A DNA stretch of 48,046 bases, taken from Deltaproteobacteria bacterium (lineage in GTDB: Bacteria; Desulfobacterota; Binatia; UBA12015). The notes under the pieces are model-generated. The model did not search any database, was not told the DNA's origin, and saw only the letters and a program-made list of their open reading frames with translations. A program made the translations under genes and the position numbers. Numbering within the stretch: the first letter of the stretch is position 1; each line of letters begins with the position of its first letter. Below, piece by piece: positions 39,527 through 46,471 of the stretch. The stretch lies in assembly GCA_016874795.1 (NCBI GenBank), contig VGTG01000025.1:1-48046 (forward strand). The letters run 5' to 3'.

Positions 39527-40600
39527 TCAGCGCGTCGACGACTCGTCGCCGAGACAGCCCGTGATCATGGGCAGGTCGAGATAGGTCTTGATGCCCGGCT
39601 CCGGCGCCTCGCAGACGAGCGGCACGGCGTTCACCAGGTGGAAGGCCGTCGTGCTGAGGCCCTGCGCCACCCGCTCGTCGTGCGTCAGCTCGGGCGGGAA
39701 ATCGACGTCGACGTTCAGGTTCACGTCGCCTTCGAAGTGGATTCGCCAGCCGGATTCGCGGGGCACCTTCATCTTGCGCTCGAGCTTCTCCTGTCCGCTT
39801 CCGCCCACGAACCAGATCTGCTCCTGGATGATCTCGGTGCCCTCGTGCGTGACCCCGATGTGCTGATAGTGATTGAGCCCGATCGTGCCCTTTTCGATCG
39901 TGCCCACCGCCGTCTCGATCGGCTCGGCGGCGAGGATGAAGTCGTGCTTCGCCTCGTAGCGCGCGATGCGCGAGCCGAGGCCGGCCGCGATCATGTCGAT
40001 CGGCTCGTACCAGCTCTTGGCCAGCATCGTCTTGAGCGGGTTGTTGCGCGCTCCATCGGGCGTCTTGCCGAGGTTCATCAGCTCCCGCATCACGCCCGCC
40101 GAGCTGTAGGTGGTGCAGTCTCCGCACTCCGTCATCTGGATCCGGTCGATGCGGTTCATCCAGCCGGTGAAGGTGAGCGGGAAGCGCTCGGCGATGCCGC
40201 CCGGGTTGCAGCCGGACGCGTGAAAGTTGCTGCCGCCCTTCTTGCACGCGTTTTCGATCTGCTTCGCGACGTCAGGATTCTGCACGAACGGGAACCAGTA
40301 CGGGCACGGCGTGATCACGTGCAGGCCGCGCTCGAGCAGCCGGCAGATCTCCTCGGTGCTCCAGGGCATCGGGCAGTAGATCACGCAGTCGGCATCGAGC
40401 GCGAGGATCGCGTCGACGTCGCGCGTGGCGACGATGCCCGTCTTCGCGGCGCCGATCACATCTCCGGCGTCACGCCCCTCCTTGGCTTCGCTGTAGACCT
40501 TCACGCCAGCGAGCTCGAGCCGCGGGTGTCGCAGGATCCCGCGCAGCGCCGAGCTGCCGACCACGCCGGTGGCCCACTGGATCGCCCTGTACTTCTTCAT
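39527..40600 (-). CDS. NAD(P)-binding dihydrodipicolinate-reductase-like protein
   Basis: ATG 40600 encodes 357 residues. KKYRAIQWATGVVGSSALRG is the N-terminal Rossmann strand, with G-x-V-G in place of the usual GxGxxG. It is followed by DADCVIYCPMPWSTEEICRL and HVITPCPYWFPF. The middle (GSNFHASGCNPGGIAERFPL) holds the conserved G-x-N-P-G segment of DapB-like enzymes such as 2,4-diaminopentanoate dehydrogenase. The DapB-like C-terminal domain follows. Its role may be in catabolism of an amino-acid-like or polyketide compound. It is the third of three minus-strand genes or remnants with the split-barrel reductase and CMD remnant upstream. Confidence 0.78.
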   Translation of the reverse strand: MKKYRAIQWATGVVGSSALRGILRHPRLELAGVKVYSEAKEGRDAGDVIGAAKTGIVATRDVDAILALDADCVIYCPMPWSTEEICRLLERGLHVITPCPYWFPFVQNPDVAKQIENACKKGGSNFHASGCNPGGIAERFPLTFTGWMNRIDRIQMTECGDCTTYSSAGVMRELMNLGKTPDGARNNPLKTMLAKSWYEPIDMIAAGLGSRIARYEAKHDFILAAEPIETAVGTIEKGTIGLNHYQHIGVTHEGTEIIQEQIWFVGGSGQEKLERKMKVPRESGWRIHFEGDVNLNVDVDFPPELTHDERVAQGLSTTAFHLVNAVPLVCEAPEPGIKTYLDLPMITGCLGDESSTR

Positions 40601-40624
40601 GTCATCGATCCTCCGGTAGATGGC

Positions 40625-41098
40625 TCAGGCCGCGATGCGCTTCAGGCGAAACACGCGGATATCTCGCTGGGCCCGCCGCTCGTACACGTTCATCTGCGGA
40701 ATCACGCGCCGGATCTCGTCCCAGACTGCGCGCTTCTCGGCGCTCGAGAGCGCTTCGGCACGGGCGCGATAGCGCTCGCCGCGCCCCTGCACCTCGACCT
40801 CCGGATCGGCTTCGAGGTTGTAGCGCCAGCCCGGGTGCCTCTGCTGGCCCATCGCGCTCGCCACCACGAGCGATTCGCCGCCGTGCTCGACGCACGCGAG
40901 GTGCACCGAGCGCTGCCGACCCGAACGCCGCCCGCGCATCGTGATCGTGACCATCGGCATCGCGGGCGGGCCGAAGCAGGTGAGCCGGCCGTTCGTCGCG
41001 CGGAAGAGCACGGGATCGACGCGCGACGCGACGTTGCGGATCAGCCAGGAGCTGACCGGATTCGTCGTCAATCGGACGAGGAGACTCTCACGAGGCAT
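40625..41098 (-). CDS. F420-type split-barrel nitroreductase family protein
   Basis: ATG 41098 encodes 157 residues. Central motifs are TNGRLTCFGPPAMPMVTITM, then RGRRSGRQRSVHLACVEHGG, VVASAMGQQRHPGWRYNLEA and then DPEVEVQGRGERYRAR. These are the hallmarks of the deazaflavin (F420)-dependent nitroreductase family (DUF385), where TTxGRKSGxxR and GxxxxPxWxxNL bind cofactor. It probably reduces quinones, enones or nitro compounds. It overlaps the CMD remnant by 11 nt and precedes the DapB-like gene by 24 nt. The first ~20 residues (RESLLVRLTTNPVSSWL) are an amphipathic helix. Confidence 0.9.
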   Translation of the reverse strand: MPRESLLVRLTTNPVSSWLIRNVASRVDPVLFRATNGRLTCFGPPAMPMVTITMRGRRSGRQRSVHLACVEHGGESLVVASAMGQQRHPGWRYNLEADPEVEVQGRGERYRARAEALSSAEKRAVWDEIRRVIPQMNVYERRAQRDIRVFRLKRIAA

Positions 41099-41288
41099 GC
41101 TCGAGCACGTCGGGAAAGTTCGCGAACACCGTCCACCAGTCACCGCGCGTCCCGGTCGCGGTGCCCGGCTCGGCCACCGGGTCGCGGTCGCCGAAGAGGC
41201 GCTTGAACATCGACCGGACGATCGGCGCCTCGGCCTCGGCGCGAGGGATCTGCTCGAGTCGAGGCATCGCGGTCTGAATACGAGACAT
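41088..41288 (-). pseudogene. Carboxymuconolactone decarboxylase-like N-terminal fragment
   Basis: ATG 41288 encodes 66 residues: MSRIQTAMPRLEQIPRAEAE, then MFKRLFGDRDPVAEPG and GDWWTVFANFPDVLEHAS-stop. It is the opening third of a CMD/AhpD-like protein, in which the catalytic Cys region would follow. It ends at the start of the split-barrel reductase gene, which overlaps by 11 nt, so the rest has been replaced. Probably nonfunctional. Confidence 0.7.
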
Positions 41289-41383
41289 CTCCAGGGGTTG
41301 GCAAGCTCCTTCGGCATCAGGAGAGACTTGACCGCGACGGACCGATTGGTGAGATTCGGCGAGTCGACCGAGGGGATGCGTCC

Positions 41384-41620
41384 ATGGTCGCGACCGCGAA
41401 GCATACCGAGATCATCAACCACGCCAGCTCGCTCGACGGCGGCCACAAGCCCGACTACGACCCGGCGACCGACGACGGCGACGTGTTCATCCGATCGATG
41501 TACTTCAGGGAACCCAACGGGACGACCCTCGAGTTCGCCTGCTGGACCAAGGCGCTCGACGAGACCGACGTCCGCCACGCACGAGCCACCGCGCGCCCCA
41601 GCCAAGTGGAGGTCACATGA
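41384..41620 (+). pseudogene. VOC-family C-terminal fragment
   Basis: The ATG 41384 frame reads DDGDVFIRSMYFREPNGTTL, then EFACWTKALDETDVRHARA, the final strands of a VOC/glyoxalase-like dioxygenase (R-S-x-Y-F-R-D-P-D-G-x-x-L-E-F). The N-terminal part of the domain is absent. The stop overlaps the ATG of the next exported-protein gene (ATGA), so it may still be translated and couple that gene. Confidence 0.65.
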
Positions 41621-41949
41621 AGACGCTTCTCGTACTCGCGCTGCTCGCACTCGGTCCGCGACTCGCCGCTGCGGCCAGCCCCTATGCCACCGTCGACAGC
41701 TTCAGCAAGCTCTTGAGTCGCTACGCGGTTCGGGCTTCGACGATCACGGAGAAGGTGAAGAACCCCTGCCTGTGCAAGGACGCTTCGGCATCGATGCCGA
41801 AGGTCGGCGTGCTCGTCTACCAGGTCCCGACGCCGGGGATCGAATCCCGCTTCAAGGACTTCTGCGCGGTCCCGCAATTCGACGCCAGCGGGAACAATTC
41901 CGACACGTACGAGACTTGTACGGGCGAGTTCGAGATCCTCGCCAAGTGA
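41617..41949 (+). CDS. Small exported protein with conserved Cys
   Basis: ATG 41617 encodes 110 residues. Residues 1-20 (MKTLLVLALLALGPRLAAAA) form a signal peptide. The mature part reads SFSKLLSRYAVRASTITEKV, then NPCLCKDASASMPKVGVLVY, QVPTPGIESRFKDFCAVPQF and ETCTGEFEILAK, with four Cys. It looks like a small disulphide-bonded periplasmic protein. No family recognised. Its stop lies 3 nt from the end of the opposite-strand methyltransferase remnant. Confidence 0.6.
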   Translation: MKTLLVLALLALGPRLAAAASPYATVDSFSKLLSRYAVRASTITEKVKNPCLCKDASASMPKVGVLVYQVPTPGIESRFKDFCAVPQFDASGNNSDTYETCTGEFEILAK

Positions 41950-41951
41950 GG

Positions 41952-42088
41952 ACGCGCATGCCGGGGCGGAGCGTGAGCTTCGAGCAGAGCGCCTCGCAGA
42001 GCCACAGGACGTTCGGGCCCATGCGGCACTGCTCGACCCACGCGGGGTCGTAGCGGGCGCTACGCGGAAACGGATCGACGGCTGTCAT
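41952..42088 (-). pseudogene. SAM-methyltransferase N-terminal fragment B
   Basis: Minus-strand ATG 42088 encodes MTAVDPFPRSARYDPAWVEQ, then CRMGPNVLWLCEALCSKLTL and RPGMRVL. This is the N-terminus of the same methyltransferase group as fragment A, ending exactly where the D-L-G-x-G-x-G SAM loop should follow. About 45 residues remain. The break coincides with the end of the exported-protein gene on the other strand. Confidence 0.75.
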
Positions 42089-42311
42089 GTGAGCTGCGGT
42101 CTCCTTGCCTGCGGGAGGCGTGCTCGGTGTCCGTCCACCCCACGGTGCGGCCGTATAGATCGGTCGGGACTTTGCGCACAAGGCTGTTCCACGGGCGTGG
42201 ACGTGAGCACTCACTTCGGCAAAGGCTCGCCGAGCCGACGTGTGGGCGAGTCGGGGACGTGCCGCGCTGGAGTGCGGCAATGCTGTTGCAACCCGCTGCG
42301 ACGTCACGGCA

Positions 42312-42600
42312 TCACAGCGAACGCACCGCCGCGCGTCCGGCGAGAAACCCCGTCGCCCACGCCCACTGGAAGTTGAAGCCGCCGATGCGGCCCTCGCAGT
42401 CGAGGATCTCGCCGGCGAGGAAGAGGCCGTCCGCGCGACGCGACGCCATGGTGCGGAAGTCGACCTCCGTCACCGTGTGTCCGAGCGCGCGGACCAGCGC
42501 GTAGTCGCCGCCGTCGCTGCCAGTGCGCGGCAGCGAGCGTCCGCCGGTGGTGACGATCACGCGCCGCGCGCGCAGGACGTGCGCGCGGCGTCCGCGTGGC
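42312..42600 (-). pseudogene. HI0933-like flavoprotein remnant with internal deletion
   Basis: The minus strand reads RRVIVTTGGRSLPRTGSDGG, then YALVRALGHTVTEVDFRTMA, SRRADGLFLAGEILDCEGRI, GGFNFQWAWATGFLAGRAAV and a stop at 42312. The first part (ATGGxSxPxTGSDGxGYxxAxxxGH) lies in the middle of HI0933-type FAD flavoproteins; the second is the extreme C-terminus. About 200 residues between them are missing, joined after GHTVTE. The N-terminal FAD domain is also absent. The enoyl-CoA hydratase gene is just upstream on this strand. Confidence 0.7.
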
Positions 42601-42621
42601 CGGCCCGGGAGGCGGCTGCTC

Positions 42622-43395
42622 TCAGCGGCCCTTCCAGCGCGGCGCGCGCTTCTCGACGAACGCCGCGAGGCCCTCCTTGAAGTCCTCGGCCTGGAACATC
42701 TTGAGCATGCCCTCGCCGGACAGCTTCCAGCCGACCTCGTCGGGCTGGTCGGTCGCGGCGAGCATGATGCGCCGGCTCTCGCGCACCGCGAGCGGGGCGT
42801 TCTCGCAGATCTGGGCGGCGAGCTTCTTCGCCGCGGCGATCGCCTCACCCTGCTCGCAGAGGACGTTCACCCAGCCGAAGTGGTAGGCGCGCTCTGCCGG
42901 GAAGTCGAGGCGCCCGGTGAGCGCCAGCTCCATCGCGATGTTGCGCGGCAGCTTGCGCGGCAGGCGGAACAGCCCGCCCGCTCCCGCGACGAGATTGCGC
43001 TTGACCTCGGGGATGCCGAACACCGCGGTGCGCGACGCGACCAGGAGGTCGCAGGCGAGTGCCAGCTCCGTGCCTCCCGCGAGCGCCGGTCCGTCGACCG
43101 CCGCGATCAGCGGCTTGGTGCGCTCGCGCGTGACCAGCCCGCCGAAGCCGCCGCGCTTCGTGCTCATTCCGCCCGGGTCGGTGCTCATCTGCTTGAGATC
43201 CGCCCCCGCGCAGAAGATGTAGCCCTTCTCGGCGCGTGCGCCGGTCAGGATGCCGACCCAGACCTCGTCGTCGGCCTCGATCGCGTCGAGCGCCTTCTCG
43301 ATGCCCTGCGCGACCGCCGTGTTGACCGCATTGCGCGCATCGGGCCGGTTGATGGTGATGATGCCGACGTTGCCTTGCTTCTCGTAGTCGATCAT
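42622..43395 (-). CDS. Enoyl-CoA hydratase/isomerase (crotonase) family
   Basis: ATG 43395 gives 257 residues. VGIITINRPDARNAVNTAVA is the N-terminal signature; FCAGADLKQM forms the first oxyanion-hole segment. PLIAAVDGPALAGGTELALA, then CDLLVASRTAVFGIPEVKRN holds the second oxyanion Gly and both possible catalytic Glu (TEL and PEV). It ends with AAFVEKRAPRWKGR. Complete. Probably hydrates or isomerises an enoyl-CoA in fatty-acid or aromatic beta-oxidation in the cytoplasm. Confidence 0.93.
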   Translation of the reverse strand: MIDYEKQGNVGIITINRPDARNAVNTAVAQGIEKALDAIEADDEVWVGILTGARAEKGYIFCAGADLKQMSTDPGGMSTKRGGFGGLVTRERTKPLIAAVDGPALAGGTELALACDLLVASRTAVFGIPEVKRNLVAGAGGLFRLPRKLPRNIAMELALTGRLDFPAERAYHFGWVNVLCEQGEAIAAAKKLAAQICENAPLAVRESRRIMLAATDQPDEVGWKLSGEGMLKMFQAEDFKEGLAAFVEKRAPRWKGR

Positions 43396-43807
43396 GCGGC
43401 GTCTGTACTGTGTCGTTGCGCCCGCGTCACGTCGCGCCTTCGCGTCGGGTGCCGGGCCCCGGGCGGCGAAGATGGCACGGCGGCGCGCGCGGCATCGGCA
43501 CTGCCGCAGCCACGCGCGCCGCAGGACGTGCCGTCAGTCGGGCAGGGTGACCGTCTACCTGACGGTCACGTGGGTGGGGGAGAACCCCCTCGGATCGTGC
43601 GCGACCCGCACGCGGGTGATCCACTGGGGTAGCCCACATCGAACGGCAACTCGGGTTAGATGGAGACCCCGAAGTGCCGCTATGCCGGCTACCCTCGAGT
43701 GCCTTGGCATCGGCGTGCTCCCGGATATGAGAACGATCATTCTTAAATCGCAGATCCGCCGGCTCGCTGGACCTTCCACGAGCGGGAGAGACCGCGAGAC
43801 GCTGCGT
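43396..43807. other. 412-nt gap between enoyl-CoA hydratase and TetR remnant
   Basis: No gene recognised. It should hold the hydratase promoter (left) and the TetR promoter (right). A short palindrome is at 43730-43743. The part near 43550-43650 is open on both strands but resembles no family I know. Confidence 0.4.
43730..43743. promoter_or_regulatory. Short imperfect palindrome upstream of the TetR remnant
   Basis: AGAACGATCATTCT is a 14-bp imperfect palindrome (AGAA-x-GATC-x-TTCT), 65 nt before the TetR ATG, in a locally AT-rich stretch. It may be the former TetR operator; the site is short, so confidence is low. Confidence 0.35.
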
Positions 43808-44158
43808 ATGGCGCCGAGACCGAGAGAATTCGACCCCCAGGCTGCAACGGAGAGCGCGATGCAGCTCTTCTGGCAGAAGGGCTTCGCCGCCAGCTCGGTG
43901 GACCAGCTGGTGCACGCGACGGGGGTCCAGCGCTTCAGCATGTACGGTACGTTCGGCGACAAGAGCGGTCTGCTGCGCGCCGCTCTGCGCTGCTACGACG
44001 AGCGGGTCGTAGGCCGCCTCTTGGCGGGCATGGAGCACGGGAGCGGCGGCATCGAGACGATCGTCGACTACTTCCAGAGCTTGGCGGCCTATCACCGCTC
44101 TCCGGCCGGTCGTCGGGGATGTCTGATGAAGTCCGGGTCTATCCAGCCTTGGCGATGA
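43808..44158 (+). pseudogene. TetR-family regulator, 3'-truncated
   Basis: ATG 43808 encodes MAPRPREFDPQAATESAMQL, then FWQKGFAASSVDQLVHATGV, QRFSMYGTFGDKSGLLRAAL. This HTH is of the AcrR/YxaF-like group with F-W-x-x-G-F and Y-x-x-F-G-x-K. The frame continues to PAGRRGCLMKSGSIQPWR-stop, 116 residues; intact members have about 190-200 and continue after GCLM. The end overlaps the opposite-strand VOC gene by 20 nt. DNA binding may survive but the ligand and dimer helices are gone. Confidence 0.75.
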
Positions 44159-44543
44159 ACTCGACGCGGATGCCGCCGGGGATACGCACCATCATGTGGC
44201 GGGTCGGCCCGCCGCCGAGCGGCTCGGGCGCGAACTCCATCTCGACGTCGGCGACGTCGCGCAATCGTTCGTACAGGGCGTCGAGCGCCGCCTGGCCCTC
44301 GACCGCGAGGGCGAGGTGATGGAGCCCGATGTTCCGCGTCCGGTCGAAGGGGACGGCCTGTCCCGGGTCTTTCACCTGCCAGAGCGTGATCATGACGGCG
44401 CCGTCGCCAAGGAACACGGCGGGGTAGTCCGGCATGCCGCCGAGCTCGCGATGGCCGAGCTGCTCGACGAAGAAGCGGCGCGCAGCCGCAAGATCGGGAA
44501 CGGTCAGACCCACGTGATGGACGCCTCGGGTTTCGGGATGCAT
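44139..44543 (-). CDS. VOC-superfamily protein
   Basis: ATG 44543 gives 134 residues. RGVHHVGLTVPDLAAARRFF is the N-terminal strand with a metal-ligand His; NIGLHHLALAVEGQAALDAL starts the second module, and MMVRIPGGIRVEFIAKAG holds the final Glu ligand (VEF). His-His-Glu metal residues are complete. It looks like a functional glyoxalase/dioxygenase-type protein. The 186-bp element copy 2 lies 53 nt upstream of its start. Confidence 0.88.
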   Translation of the reverse strand: MHPETRGVHHVGLTVPDLAAARRFFVEQLGHRELGGMPDYPAVFLGDGAVMITLWQVKDPGQAVPFDRTRNIGLHHLALAVEGQAALDALYERLRDVADVEMEFAPEPLGGGPTRHMMVRIPGGIRVEFIAKAG

Positions 44544-44595
44544 GGTGGACTCCTTCTCTCGCTTGGGTGGCCAGGGACGTTCGACCGGAACGCCG

Positions 44596-44781
44596 CTAGC
44601 CTGCATTTCTCACCAGATCACGTCGCGAGGCGGTCGAGAGTGCCGAAGATTCGCGAGCCTCGGACCGGAGGGCGACGCAGGCGTACTTGAACAGTACGTC
44701 GAGGAGCCCGGAGGGAGAAGCTCGCGAAGATTCGGTGCTATCGGCCGCCGCAGTAGGGATCTGGTGAGAAATGCAGGCTAG
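44596..44781. mobile_element. 186-bp non-autonomous inverted-repeat element, copy 2
   Basis: Identical at every base to copy 1 (6077-6262), in the same orientation, with the same 24-bp terminal inverted repeats and outer CTAG tetranucleotides. Flanks differ outside CTAG (CGCCG on the left, GGGCGG on the right), so the element, not a larger duplication, was copied. Its right end supplies the stop codon of the DUF1348-type gene. Identity implies recent movement or gene conversion. Confidence 0.92.
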
Positions 44782-45232
44782 GGGCGGTAGCGCCGGTCGC
44801 GCTCATCGATCGGCACATCGTTCGCGCTCATGTCGCGACGTCGCATCAATCCGTTGTCGTCGAATTCCCAGTGCTCGTTGCCGTGCGTGCGGAACCACTG
44901 ACCGCTCGCGTCGTGCCATTCGTACTCGAAGCGCACCGAGATGCGGTTCTGGTGAAACGCCCAGAGCTCCTTCATCAGACGATAGTCGAGCTCGCGCTCC
45001 CACTTCCGGGTGAGGAAGGCGAGGATCGCTTCGCGGCCACGGAAAAACTGCTCGCGATTGCGCCACTCGGAGTCCGGGGTATAGGCGCCGCCACGCGAAC
45101 GGGGTCGCGTGAGTTCCAGGCGTCCTCGGCAGCCTGCACCTTGGCCAGTGCCGTCTCGAGCGTGAACGGAGGAAGCGGCGGACGCCGGGGATCCCCTGGC
45201 GTCGTCACGAGGCGGTGTACGGGATCTGCCAT
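44778..45232 (-). pseudogene. DUF1348 (NTF2-like) protein with a frameshift
   Basis: From ATG 45232 the frame reads [20 protein letters not shown], then [12 protein letters not shown]. Near 45092 it breaks and the family continues in another frame: [59 protein letters not shown] and [20 protein letters not shown]. Together they form a complete DUF1348 SnoaL/NTF2-like protein (about 150 residues). One base lost or two gained would account for it. The TAG stop lies within the CTAG end of element copy 2. Sequencing error is possible. Confidence 0.8.
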
Positions 45233-45258
45233 CGGATCGTTCTCCTCGTCGAATGGCG

Positions 45259-46467
45259 TCACGCCCCCGGCGCTTCCGCCGTGTCCTCGCAGGCGCACTC
45301 CCCGGTGACCTGCAGCTTGGCCGCGAGCTCGCGCAGGGCCGTGCGCAGTCCCTCCTCGTACACCGGGTGGTAGAAGGGCATCCGCAGCGCGCGCTGGACG
45401 GTCATGCCCTCCTGCACGGCCCAGGCGAGCAGGTGCGCCAGGTGCTCCATGTGTGGGCCGAACATCTCGGCCCCGATCAAACGACACCCCTGGCGCTCGG
45501 CGTAGAGACGCACGAGGCCGCGATTGCGGCCGGCGATCCGAGCGCGGCCCTGATCGTCGTACGACGCTTCCCCGATCTCCACCGTGGCGAGGTCGAGGAG
45601 GCGCCACGGCGTTCCGACGAGCGCCATCTGCGGGTCGGTGAAGGCGATGGCGAGCGTCGTGCGGCGCTCGTGCACTCCGACGTCGGGCCACGCGGCGGCG
45701 TTGGCGCCGGCGATTTGGCCCTCGTCGGCGGCCTCGTGGAGCACCGCTCGGTGTCCGCTCACGTCACCAGCGAGGAAGATCGGGACGGCGCGCGTCACGC
45801 GCTGGACTTCGGGATCGGTAAAGGGCCCAAGGAACCGGCTCGCATTGAAGAGGTCGACCGCCACGCCGAGCCGTGCCAGCGCTTGGCCGAGCTCGAGTCC
45901 GATGACGCCGGTGCCGATCACCGCCAGACTCGCCGGCAGATCCTCGAGGTTGAAGACGTCGTCGTTCACCATGATGTGATCGCGAATCGCAGCGAAGGGC
46001 GGCGGCACGACGTGGGCGCTGCCGGTGGCCACGACGATGGCGCGCGCCTCCACGCGAACCACCTCATCGGGGTCATCCTCGGAATGCACTTCGAGGCTGC
46101 TCGGCCCGACGAAGCGCGCCCGGCCGCGGAGACGCTGCGCGGCGGGGATCGCCTCCGTGTCACCGACCACGAAGCCGACGAAGCGGTCGCGCTCGGCGCG
46201 GACCCGCGTCGTGACGGCCCGGCCATCGACCCGCACGCCGTCCGGAACACGCACGCCGAAGCGTCCAGCGCCGCGCACCTCGTAGGCGGCATCGGCGGCG
46301 GCGATGAGCAGTTTCGATGGCATGCAACCGACCCGCGCACACATGGTGCCGTAGGGGCCGGATTCGATGAGAAGCGCGCGGCGGCCCGCCTTCTCGACTT
46401 GGCGGCGGGCGTTCAAGCCGGCTGTACCTGCCCCGATGATGGCGACGTCGACGTGCAGTGTCCGCAT
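45259..46467 (-). CDS. Pyridine-nucleotide disulfide oxidoreductase with internal in-frame deletion
   Basis: ATG 46467 encodes 402 residues. [20 protein letters not shown] binds [15 protein letters not shown] has the redox pair Cys43/Cys48. [20 protein letters not shown] starts the NAD domain; [20 protein letters not shown] is the second FAD segment; [12 protein letters not shown] ends the dimer domain. Lipoamide dehydrogenases and SthA-type enzymes have about 460 residues. The join [19 protein letters not shown], near residue 224, skips about 60-65 residues holding the rest of the NAD domain and the ATGRxPN motif. Redox activity with NAD(P) is doubtful. It is 4 nt downstream of the PNPOx-flavoreductase gene. 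Confidence 0.85.
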   Translation of the reverse strand: MRTLHVDVAIIGAGTAGLNARRQVEKAGRRALLIESGPYGTMCARVGCMPSKLLIAAADAAYEVRGAGRFGVRVPDGVRVDGRAVTTRVRAERDRFVGFVVGDTEAIPAAQRLRGRARFVGPSSLEVHSEDDPDEVVRVEARAIVVATGSAHVVPPPFAAIRDHIMVNDDVFNLEDLPASLAVIGTGVIGLELGQALARLGVAVDLFNASRFLGPFTDPEVQRVTRAVPIFLAGDVSGHRAVLHEAADEGQIAGANAAAWPDVGVHERRTTLAIAFTDPQMALVGTPWRLLDLATVEIGEASYDDQGRARIAGRNRGLVRLYAERQGCRLIGAEMFGPHMEHLAHLLAWAVQEGMTVQRALRMPFYHPVYEEGLRTALRELAAKLQVTGECACEDTAEAPGA

Positions 46468-46471
46468 GGGC

